A DNA stretch of 64,000 nucleotides from positions 3,286,001 to 3,350,000 of the forward strand of contig JAETXT010000003.1 in the NCBI GenBank assembly GCA_019188255.1, in the 5' to 3' direction. The notes under the pieces are model-generated. The model ran no database searches. It saw nothing but the letters and a program-made list of their open reading frames with translations, and was not told the origin of the DNA. The DNA is from Verticillium longisporum. Taxonomy: Eukaryota; Ascomycota; Sordariomycetes; Glomerellales; Plectosphaerellaceae. Below are positions 1 through 9,898 of this stretch, piece after piece (within the stretch, counting starts at the first letter, position 1; every line of letters begins with the position of its first letter). The translations under genes and the position numbers were made by a program.

Positions 1-3000
1 TAGGAAGTTAATAAATACTATAAATCTATTATAAGCGGCTTTTATAGATCGTAAGAGTAATACGACTAGGATTTTATAGATCGAGCGCTAATTCATTATT
101 AAAAGGGAATAATAAGGGTACGACCTAGCTATTTAACTACGTAATAAAAATAGAATAACGACCCCTAGGAAGCTATTTAAATAGTCTAATTAGGAGGAAA
201 TCGATTTACTCCTAATAGCTAGAATAATTATATTAATTAGGAGATCCGTATTTCCTAGTACTAAGATCTTTAAATATTAGCCTATAAGAGAAATAAAAGG
301 CCTCCTTTAAGCCCTATATAAGAAGTTAAGATTAATAGTTTAGGGATATAATAATTAAGAGAAGATAACCCTATTAATATAATCGCCTACGATTATACGC
401 TATAGTTAACGATTAATCCTAGCGATTATCCTAATACTATAATAACGTAGCTACTAATTAATACTCTATAATATTAATTAAGCTTATATTTAGAACGTTA
501 TAGATCTATTATATAATATTCTCCTATATATTCCTAAGGAGCTATAATATAGATACCTTAATAAAATCGTCTTCTATATTATAAAGCCGCTCTATAATAT
601 TATAGAGTTAGGTCTCTATTAGTTTATAACCTATTAGCGCTATTATAGAGAGTGCCTAAACGCCGTTCTAATAGGCTATAATCTATATTTACTTCTAACT
701 AGAGCTAGAGAGAGCTTTAGACTAATCGGAATATAGATTAACGATACCCTTAACTTTAGAGAGCCCGTATTTATATAAAAGGAATAAATAGAGCTCGAAA
801 GCGCTAGCTTCTAAGTAAAGCTTACTTCTATCCTTAACGTAGAATCTAATAATATCTTTAATAGCTATATTATTAAAGTTAGAACTAAAGATCTTACGAT
901 TTAATAGAAAGGCTAAGGTAATCGCTTAGAGCTAATAACCCTAGGGATAGCGAGCTTAGAGTAGGAATATATCGCTTAAAGAGCTTATAGTACCTATATT
1001 ACTTTAACCTATTAATTAGAAATAGCCTTCGATTTCTCTATTATAGCCTAAGCTAAGAACTTATAGGAGGATGACTTTAAATAGCTTAATAAACGTATAT
1101 AATAGTTAATCGCTAATATAGGCTATAGCTTAAATTATATATACTTAGATCTCTTAATAGCTTAATTTTACGTATTTATTAATAGCTCCTTCGTTAATAA
1201 TAAGGACCTAAGTTTATAGATCGGATTTATTATCCTCCTTAATAATAAACGTTTTTATAATTAGGAGAATGCCTTTATAATATATAATAATATCCTCTAT
1301 TAATAATCTATTAAGTATAAATGGGTTATATATTTAGTTCTAGCTAGTAAGATCTATAAGATAGTTAATAGCTTCGATATAGCTTATATCCTTAAATAGA
1401 TACTTTAAGAGATCTATAAATGCTTAGAACTATTACTTCTATAGATAGTTATCTATACTAATAGCTACTCGCTCTATTAATGCCTAGTTTAACTAAGCGT
1501 AATAATAGAGAAATGCTTAATAATAGATCTTATAGTATTATAATAAAGCTACGAAGAATACGAAGTCGACGAAATTCATTAAATCGCTAGAAGTAATAAC
1601 CCTATAGATTTAATAATTAAGGGAGCGCTAAACTAAGTACTAGAAGTACTAATAAGCTCTAATAAAATTATAATTAAGATTAAAGGATAAATTAAACGTT
1701 AAGAAAAGAATAATTAAGGGGTAAAGGTAATTAATATTAGTAAAAATATAGTAAAGCTTAAAAACGAGTACCCTAGAAGTAAAAACGATAACCCCGTAAT
1801 TAGTAAAATAGTAAAATAACTACTCTATAAAGCGGACTAAGCCTCGGAATCCGAAGAATCCGAATTTAACTATTCTAGCGAGTCCTATTAGAGGTAATTA
1901 AAGAGCCGTAGAGCTATAGCCCGCTTAGCCGCTTTATAGTTAATATTATAAAGACTATCGAGGTCCTTATTAGGGTTATTACCCCCCTTCGCCTCCTCCT
2001 CTTTAGTAATCGTTAATATACCCTTTATAATAGTATATTACTTCTCTATATCCTATATCCCCTATTAGCTAATTATATAATTAGATAATTAGGGAAATAA
2101 TAGAGAAGAGAGCTTATTAGCTTATTATTCTTATCCTAGATAGCTAAAAACTTTATAACGGGCTTAAATACTCCGATTAAACTATAGATAATAATTATTA
2201 GAGCTATAGATATTAGAAAATAGAGATCGTAGAAGCTTATATTAGTTTATAAGAATACCTAGAGGTATATTTATAGTAATAGGAACCTTTAGGCTCTAAA
2301 TCGTAGTATACGCTATTAGTACTAATTTTAGTTTACTTACTAGTAAGATAAGACTTTAGGTACCCTAAATAGAGGACCTTACGAATATTATTACGTATAT
2401 ATACTATATCCTAGATTAGTAGCTCCTACGATTAATACTAACCGGGTTCTTACGCTTCGCTACTCTCTTAGTAGGAAGGGTAACGGGTATAGGGGCTTTA
2501 CGCTTAAGCGGTATTATTAAAGCTAAGATAAGAGAAAAAGAGAGAGAGAGAGAGTAGTAAAAATAGGGATTTAGTAATCGTTAGAGCTCTAAAATAGTAG
2601 ATTAAGCTAGCTAATCTTAAAAATAAAGAATCGTTATAGGGAAAAGGGAAAGTAAAAGGAATAGAATTACTATAACTTACTAATTAGATATATAGATCTA
2701 TAGAGTATAGTATTTACTAAACTAGCTTAATAGGATCTATTAATCCTATTTAAGTAGTTTAATTCTATTATTCCTATTAAAAGTAATTTAATTCTATTAT
2801 TCCTATTAAGAAAGCTAATAAAAGGGGTAATAATAATTATTCTTCTACCCTCTATTAGTATATTAGCGATTTAGAGACTTTAGGAGCCTATATCTAGCTA
2901 TTATAAGAGCGCTATTTAATTAGCTATTACGCTATTTAATTACTATTTATTTCCTTTATTAAAGGGTTTAAAAGCCTATTCCTATTATTTAATTATAATT

Positions 3001-3597
3001 TAATTCATTTCCTTAGAGAGCTATTTAGTAGCTAGTTTAATTAATCTATAGCGCTAGGGACTAGGTATTTAGCGCTTATGGGAATAGTAATATTAAGCCG
3101 TATTTTTTCCTTATTCTATCTATTATTCTCCTATTATTACTTATTTATTTATTTATTTATTTATTTATTTGTTTTATAGATTAGGATAATAGATCTAATA
3201 TACTAGAGACTAGAGGATTATAAGCGCATTAGAGTAGCTATTAATATAGGTAATAGAGCCCGATATTAGTCCTTTAGGCAATCCTATCTATAAAGAAAAG
3301 ATAGCTAGTATTAAACTAATATTAGGGGATTATTTAGGTCGGTAATTATTATATAGGATTTACTAATATAGTAATTACCGGGGCTAGGATTTATAGCTCT
3401 TAGGAGTACGTAATTTATAGCTTCCGTAATCAGTAAATTAGATAGGTATATCTAATTTACGTAGGTAGTAGTAATTTAGAGAGATAGAATTATTAATAAT
3501 TATAACCCTTATATTACCTACCCTACCGATTTAGAGCTCTTAGGTATAGCTAAAGTAATGAATTAGGGTTTATATAAGTAGTAAAGCCCTCTTAATA
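1..3597 (+). mobile_element. RIP-degenerate Copia-type element 'X', 3' part (5' end outside window)
   Basis: AT-rich, stop-riddled DNA. Conceptual + strand translation around 1230-1640 still shows a Copia RNase H region: a stretch reading VLASKIYKIVNSFDIAYILK, then a YTNSYSLY block, then a DNP..LIIKGALN block, as at the pol C-terminus of fungal Ty1/Copia elements. It ends in a 289-bp LTR (3309-3597) preceded by an A/G-rich stretch that fits a polypurine tract. The part 1780-3597 recurs inverted at 27949-29748. The flank after 3597 is Gypsy sequence, so X is nested in the Gypsy element 3598-8722. Family by motif reading only. Confidence 0.7.
3309..3597 (+). repeat. 289-bp LTR of element X (copy 1, 3' LTR)
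   Basis: Starts TATTAAAC and ends CTTAATA, as expected for TG...CA ends after CpA to TpA mutation. Same length and sequence class as 27949-28237 (inverted) and 44179-44467. Confidence 0.75.
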
Positions 3598-5631
3598 ACT
3601 TTAATTATTAATCTACTATAAATAAAGTATTATCTCTATATTTTAAAAGATTCTACGATTACTATTATTTCTACTTCTAGTATATTATATTATAGCTTTA
3701 TACTTTTAAGCTTTTTTAAAAAGTATATAATTAGTTTCTAATAGCTATTCTCTAATTAAGATAGGATTACTCTAATTATAAAGTTTAATATATTAGGCTT
3801 AATTCTCGTTTTTAATCTATTATTAAAGTATTAAAGGATAGGAGCCCTTATAAATATAAACTTTAGTTTTTAGAAAGCTACTAGGTTAATAATATTTAGC
3901 TAGAAGTCTATTATTAATTATTTAGCATTCTTATTAATTAAAGGGGCTACGATTTTCGAATAGTTCTTAATAAAATGCCTATAAAAGCCCGTAAACCTAA
4001 GGAATCCTTAAAAGTCTTTTAGGGATTAGGGGGTCGGCTAGTCCCTTATTATAGTAATTCATTCTTCTATAATATATATATTTATAGGGGAGATTATAAC
4101 CCCTAGAAACTCTATTATTATTATACTAAAATTATATTTTTCTAGATTTATATAGAGGTTCTATTCTCGAAGTCTTCTAAGTACTACTCTAATATTCTAT
4201 TAATATTCTTTTAATATTATTAAATATATTAAGATATCGTCTATATAAACGATATATATTATATCTATAAGGCTAGCTAATACTTTATTAATATATACTT
4301 AGAAAGTAGCTAATACGTTTAAAAAGCTAAATAGTATAATAAGGTATTCGAAATAACTATATTTTATTCTAAATATTATTTTCTATTTATCCTTTATTTT
4401 AATATATAATTAATAATAAATATCTTTTAAATCTAGTTTTATAAATAACCTAGCTATTATTAATTAATCGAGTAGCTCGTAGATAAATAGGAGGGTAATA
4501 TAGTCTTTCTTCGTAATCTTATTAAGTCCCCTATAGTCGATATATATCCTAAGCTTATTACCCTTCTTTAAGATAAATAGTATAAAGGTACTAATAGGGC
4601 TAATAGAATATCTAATCTATCCCTTTTTTAATAAATCGTTTATATATTCCCTTAATATTTCTAATTCCTTTTCTATTAAGGCGTAGATAGGTCTGAAGAG
4701 TAATTTCTTTCTATCCTTAAATTCTATTAAATAATCCTATTAATAATATTATAATAAGGTTATTATTTATTTAATATCGAATATATCCCTAAACTCGTAA
4801 TATTCCGCTAGGATTATAATAAGTAGCTCGTTTCTCTTATTATACTCTTATAGGGGTATTATAAAAGGAGCTTATATATTCTATAGTATAATTAAGGCTA
4901 TTATTAGGGATTAATGGATTATACTCTTAATTTATTTTCTTATTAATATAATTCTAATATCTTATTTCCTAATAGAATATCTCTAATAGCCCTATAATTA
5001 ATCGTTTATCAGCTATACCTAGGCTAGCTAGGGTCTTCTTAAGATAATATTATATCTATTTATAATATTATCTACTATTATATATTCTATTATTATTATA
5101 TACTTTATCCTAGGGTTATCTATTATTTAATTAATAATCCTTTTTTCGCTATAAATATTTATCTCCCTATTTCGGAATACTTTATTTAGCTTACTTTACT
5201 TTTCCCTTAATTATTCTCTAGCTTCCCTTAAAAGGTCGCTATTAATAACGTTAATATCGGCTCCTCTATTTAATATTACCTCTCCTTTAACCTAATTATT
5301 ATTAATACGTAGTTTAATAATTACTTCGTACTATTTTAGTCTTAGGAGTAGTAGTTCTTCCTATTAAGGGTCTCCTATTATTCTTCCTTTAAACGGTTCG
5401 TAATTTATTATTAAATATTACTTATATAATTTATATATATAGCTTTATTTTCTATAACTTAAATATAATACCTCTAAGTAACTATTAATATAATATCTAT
5501 ATTTATTATAATTATAGTATTTAATATCGTCTAACGTAATCCACAAGCGAGTGGTTCACCCAAGCGAGTGGTTCACTTCGCCCGGGCCCACGACCTACAC
5601 CTGAATTCTACAGATTCCACCTCCGCCCGCG

Positions 5632-6780
5632 ATGGAGACTCTTTCAAAAGAAGGTCAATTATTCCTTGCTATCCAAGCTATGGACAATGACCCGAACCTA
5701 AGCGCCCGGAGTGCTGCGAGGATCTACACCGTCCCCTTAACGACGCTCCTCCGACGCCAGAAGGGCAAACCCTCCCGACGCGAAAGCCCGCCCAATTCTG
5801 CCAAATTAACAGTACTAGAAGAGAAAACTATTGTCGAATATATCCTTGACCTAGATGCGCGATCTTACCCTCCCCGGTTGGGTGAGGTCGGAGATATGGC
5901 GAATCGCCTGCTTGCCGACCGTGACGCGCCACGCGTCGGGAAGAACTGGGCCGCAAACTTCGTCAAACGGCAACCAGAGCTCCGGACGCGTTTCTTTCGC
6001 AAGTACGACTACAAGAGGGCCCAATGCGAAGATCCGGACGCGATAAACGCGTGGTTCCGCCTCGTGCATAACATGATCGCCAAGTACGGCATCCAAGAGG
6101 CTGACATGTACAACTTTGACGAGACCGGCTTCCAGATGGGCGTTATCGCCAACGGAATGGTCGTGACCAGTTCGGAAAGACGGTCCAATGTGAAGATGAG
6201 GCAGCCAGGCAACCGGGAATGGGTTACGGTGATCCAGGGCGTTGGCGCGTTGGGTTTCTCCGTCCCGCCGTTCATCGTGGTTTCGGGCAAGTACCACCTC
6301 TCGAGCTGGTACCAGGACGACGCGATTTCTCGCGACTGGAGAATCGCAACATCTCCAAACGGCTGGACGACGAATGATATTGGTCTGGAATGGATTCGGC
6401 ATTTTGACAGGCATACAAAGTCCCGTACTTCGGGCGGTTATCGCCTACTGATCCTGGATGGCCACGAAAGTCACCACTCGGTCGACTTCGAACTCTACTG
6501 CAAGGAGAACAACATCATCACACTCTGTATGCCTCCTCATTCGTCACATCTACTCCAGCCTCTCGATGTTGGGTGTTTTGGCCCACTAAAGAAAGCATAC
6601 GGTCGGCAAATCGAGGATAGGATGAGGGCGGGTACAACGCACATCAGCAAAGAGGACTTCTTCCCGGCGTTTTCGGCTGCATTTCAGCAAGCAATGACAG
6701 AAAAAACATCCAGGGAGGCTTTCGAGGAGCGGGGCTTGTCCCCCATAACCCGGAAACAGTCCTGTCAAAGCTGGATGTGA
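5632..6780 (+). CDS. pogo/Fot1-family DDE transposase ORF1, copy 1
   Basis: 382 residues. The N-terminus has a Psq/CENP-B-type helix-turn-helix DNA-binding region (about residues 1-125). The DDE_1 catalytic core follows, with D163 in NFDETGF, D276 in LILDGHESHH and D312 in LLQPLDVGCFGPLKKAY, giving the DD35D spacing of the pogo/Fot1 group. The start ATG has a purine-rich context and lies about 100 bp inside the left inverted repeat. The last 15 or so residues are out of frame: a run of five C at 6740-6744 appears one base short, since the next frame continues as a normal Fot1 C-terminus. The catalytic core is therefore complete but the C-terminal extension is detached. The protein would cut and paste the element at TA sites in the nucleus. 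Confidence 0.9.
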   Translation: METLSKEGQLFLAIQAMDNDPNLSARSAARIYTVPLTTLLRRQKGKPSRRESPPNSAKLTVLEEKTIVEYILDLDARSYPPRLGEVGDMANRLLADRDAPRVGKNWAANFVKRQPELRTRFFRKYDYKRAQCEDPDAINAWFRLVHNMIAKYGIQEADMYNFDETGFQMGVIANGMVVTSSERRSNVKMRQPGNREWVTVIQGVGALGFSVPPFIVVSGKYHLSSWYQDDAISRDWRIATSPNGWTTNDIGLEWIRHFDRHTKSRTSGGYRLLILDGHESHHSVDFELYCKENNIITLCMPPHSSHLLQPLDVGCFGPLKKAYGRQIEDRMRAGTTHISKEDFFPAFSAAFQQAMTEKTSREAFEERGLSPITRKQSCQSWM

Positions 6781-7286
6781 GGTTGAGGACGACGACGCCT
6801 CCGGGGACGTCCCACGGGGAGCGTGATTCTTGGGTCTCTAAGACGCCCACTAACCTGCTCGAGGCAGGTTCCCAGACTGACTTCATCAAAGGGCGAATCT
6901 CACGCCACCAGGGAAGCTCCCCAACGTCAATTTTAGATGCTGTTGACTATCTTGCGAAGGGGACGCGGGGTGTTATGCACCAGATCGCTCTTTTGAAGTC
7001 AGAGGTTATGATCCTTCGAGAGGAAAATGCTACACTAAGCCGACGCCGGAGGGCCAAAAAGCTACGTCTCCGGGAAGGAGGAAGCATGGCTGTAGGCGAG
7101 GGACAGGACAAGATTGCTCAGAAGGAAGTAGATATCCAGATAAAAGAGGAAACGCTGCAGAACCCGGGTCCCGCGTCGTGGTCCCAGCCGAAGAAACGAT
7201 GCTGTAGCGTATGCGGGAAGACCGGCCACAACGCGAGAACTTGTCAGGTAGCTATCTCATCGTCTGCAAAAGACGAGGAGGAGTGA
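6777..7286 (+). pseudogene. Detached transposase C-terminus with CCHC zinc knuckle, copy 1
   Basis: Open frame overlapping the ORF1 stop by a few bases, with no ATG at its start (it opens at GTG). It reads as the continuation of the transposase (LSKLDVRLRTTTPP region, then a coiled-coil-like segment) and ends with a zinc knuckle, C-x2-C-x4-H-x4-C, in CSVCGKTGHNARTC, as seen at the C-terminus of Fot1-type transposases. Separate expression looks unlikely; either the frame is lost or a frameshift is used. The A5 run at 7056-7060 is intact here, unlike copies 2 and 4. Confidence 0.7.
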
Positions 7287-8508
7287 TTTTAATTGATTTA
7301 CGGCGTTTGGGTTGAGGTTTTCCTCGGAATGTTTGTCGGGTCGGGGTGAAGTGAACCACTCGCATGGGTGAACCACTCGCTTGTGGATTATGTTAAGGCC
7401 TTAGGCCTTCTTCTATCTATCTATTATTATTCTATTATTAGCCCGTAAAGTATAGTAGATTAGTTTAGCTAGCTATTTAGTTTTTAATTATCTCTTCCTT
7501 ATAATTATTTATCGGCTATTCTTCTATAGATCTTATTTTAAATCTATTATAGGTTATCTTAGCTTCCCTCTTTATTATCTTAATATTATTTTAGGCTTCT
7601 CTTAGTCTATAATAGGGTCTCCGCCCTCTTAGCTATTCTATTTAGCTCTATTCTTATATAGGGAATTCCCTAGGCTATAATCTATTATATAAGATCTAAG
7701 TTAAATTTCGTAAATAAAAGTATTACTTTATAGATCTATAATAAGGGTTTAGATAGCTCCGCTTCTAAGCTATCGTAAACGTCTATAAAGTCTTAGTATT
7801 TCTAATTAAGGGCTTAAAACTATTAATCCTATTTATATAGTTTAATAATTATCTAGAATATTTAAGTATTATTATTATCTATATCGCCCTTTAGCTAAGC
7901 CCCTATTACTCTCTAAGTAACTTCATAGATAAACTCGTATTCTATCTATATATACGATATCTATCTCTACTATAAGGTATTAATAAGGTAATTACTTATA
8001 TATATAACTTTATCGATATCTCTACGGAAACTCTTCTTATTAAGCTAGAATCGTATATCGAAGCTAAATAAGAAGGTATTAAGTTCCGACTAGGACGTCC
8101 CTTTATATTAAATAGCTAATAGTTATATCTTCGTAAAGGGTATACTTTATAGTTCTTCGTAGAATATTATTTTAAATATTAATATTAATCTATTAATTAC
8201 TCCTAATAGTAAGCTTATTAGGTCTCCCCTTTAGAGTATAGCTAATTCTTCGTATTTCCTTTTCCTTATAAATTTACGCTATTCTTCCTCTAATTATTAA
8301 TCTAATTCCTTATCTATAATTAATAGTAAATTATCGAGTATATTATTCTTAATATCTTATCCTTATTCTATATTAAGCCTTAATTATATTAATTCTTTAG
8401 TATTCTCTATCTATTATCCTATAATAGCCTATCTTCTAGTATTCTATATATCTCTAGTCGATATATTATCCTAATAGTCGTCGCTCCTTAGGGGTAAATC
8501 GATTATTA

Positions 8509-8722
8509 TATTAAAGAATCTTATATAATAAGTAAAGGGATTAACTATTAGTCTTTTAAGGGTCTCTAAGAAGATAGAATAATCGATGCCCTTCTCTAAA
8601 TCTTAGTCTATTAACCTTTCTTATAATTATTCCTTTACTACGCTTAGTCCTCTCTTCTTAATTCCTACGATTAAATAATAGGCAATCCCCTATCGGTCTT
8701 ATACCTCCTTTAGGTCCTGATA
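8509..8722 (-). repeat. 214-bp LTR of Gypsy element A
   Basis: Same length and near-identical sequence to the two LTRs of Gypsy B (37416-37629, 49173-49386). It ends ...CCTGATA before non-repetitive DNA starting CTCTG, which should be the 5-bp target duplication. The preceding internal sequence matches that before 49173, so it is the element's 5' LTR (element on the minus strand). Confidence 0.85.
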
Positions 8723-9760
8723 CTCTGTAAGGCCCGTCTTATTTATAAGCCCTCGCTATTACTTGCTTTGAAAATACTATAGCTACAAAGTGTAGCGGAA
8801 GCGACTTTCGAAGCAGCTAATATGCATAGCATCTTTGATTACGAGGAAGCCGAAATATACTATAATGCTCGTCTGGCGATTTTAGATATCCTATATTAAA
8901 TCGATATCCCTATGAATTCCTTGTTCGCCGCAACTATGTGAACTGATCGTTGTGGGACTTACGTAAGCTATTAAGAGGAAGCTCAGCCACGCCTCAGTCG
9001 GTGCGAGTTACGCATATTGCGCGCAAAGAATACATGCTGAAACGATGTCGAAAAGGTGTTTCTGTTCCGTATTAGGGCGACTTGGTAACTTGTGCTTGAT
9101 TGACTGTCGCGCCACTCACTAGCCTCAAAGTGCTGACACCAAAGTCACACACCCGTAACACCCCAAGGTCGACAAACGCGGGTAGTCCATACTTATGACA
9201 ACATTTTAGCTAGCCACGTCCTTAAGGGGCCTGTTTACGAGGTCCTGCTTGTGCCCGTTCCGCCCTAGACCGGAACCGCATGGCCGACGATAAGTTGTGG
9301 TATCGTCAGCTCGATGCTTATTCCAGGGACTCTCCGTAACAAGCAGGCACCCGCCTCGTACGCACTACTTTCTCTTTAGAGAATAGTCTGGACGTAATAT
9401 ATGCCCGGGACTAGTTAGTAACACTAGTACAGGAATGAATCGAGGGGCAAGAGCGTCGGTAAGCGGGGTGTATACATCCCCTACTCCGCTGAGTCGTGGA
9501 CGATGCTCTAGAGACCTACGGGTCATAAACTCGCTCTGTAATTTCAGTTTAGGAATATAAACGATCCTTAGGAGGAGAAGGAAGGCCTTCCTAGGCCCCG
9601 CGCATTTGAGAATTGATCCTTAGGTGCTCATCACGACTCGCAAACAAGCTATTCAGCAAGATCTCGATTATATGTTAAAGTCTTTGAATTAGGAACAATT
9701 GTCACTTTCACTAGCGATACACGGCAACATTACGGCGTATATTGAGGCTAAAGACATACT
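8723..9760. other. Non-repetitive intergenic region, no gene seen
   Basis: Composition returns to normal and CpA/TpG reappear right after the Gypsy LTR, so this was not RIP'd. I see no long open frame and no recognisable protein similarity in about 1 kb. Confidence 0.5.
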
Positions 9761-9888
9761 CGTGGCGTAAATCAAAGCAACTGTAAGTACAATCTGAGGT
9801 GTGTTCGAGCGTCCATTACCTGATTCGTGGCGTAAACCAAAGCAACCGTAAGTATAATCTGAGGTGTTCGAGCGCCGACTACCTGACT
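9761..9888. repeat. Two-unit tandem repeat of about 64 bp
   Basis: The unit beginning CGTGGCGTAAA is present at 9761-9825 and again at 9826-9888. Nearly all differences between the units are C/T transitions plus one 2-bp indel. It lies just beyond the stop codon of the minus-strand alkylsulfatase gene, so it may fall in its 3' UTR. Confidence 0.7.
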
Positions 9889-9898
9889 TGTGTTCATC

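Larger units (their letters stand above)
5534..7393 (+). mobile_element. pogo/Fot1-like DNA transposon, copy 1 (1860 bp)
   Basis: Flanked by TA on both sides (5532-5533 and 7394-7395), the Tc1/mariner-superfamily target duplication. Terminal inverted repeats of about 50 bp begin ACGTAATCCACAAGCGAGTG; the right end carries one change (ATGT instead of ACGT). GC-rich and not RIP-mutated, in sharp contrast to its surroundings. It encodes a DD35D transposase ORF and a downstream zinc-knuckle ORF in a different frame. Three more near-identical copies lie at 29751, 41412 and 46642. Confidence 0.95.
3598..8722 (-). mobile_element. RIP-degenerate Gypsy retroelement A (5' part), interrupted by pogo/Fot1-like copy 1
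   Basis: Minus-strand translation at 4233-4253 gives IVYIDDI, the reverse transcriptase catalytic box of Ty3/Gypsy elements. The element's 5' LTR is 8509-8722. Its 3' end is not seen because element X interrupts it at 3597. Internal sequence is homologous to Gypsy B (41250-44170 and 48503-49172). All frames are broken by TA-rich stops, consistent with RIP. The pogo/Fot1-like copy 1 lies inside at 5534-7393. Confidence 0.8.

Noticed and set aside
5851..6414. 187-codon ORF antisense to the transposase, present in all four copies
   Set aside because: It is the reverse-strand shadow of the conserved DDE core; no motif of its own.
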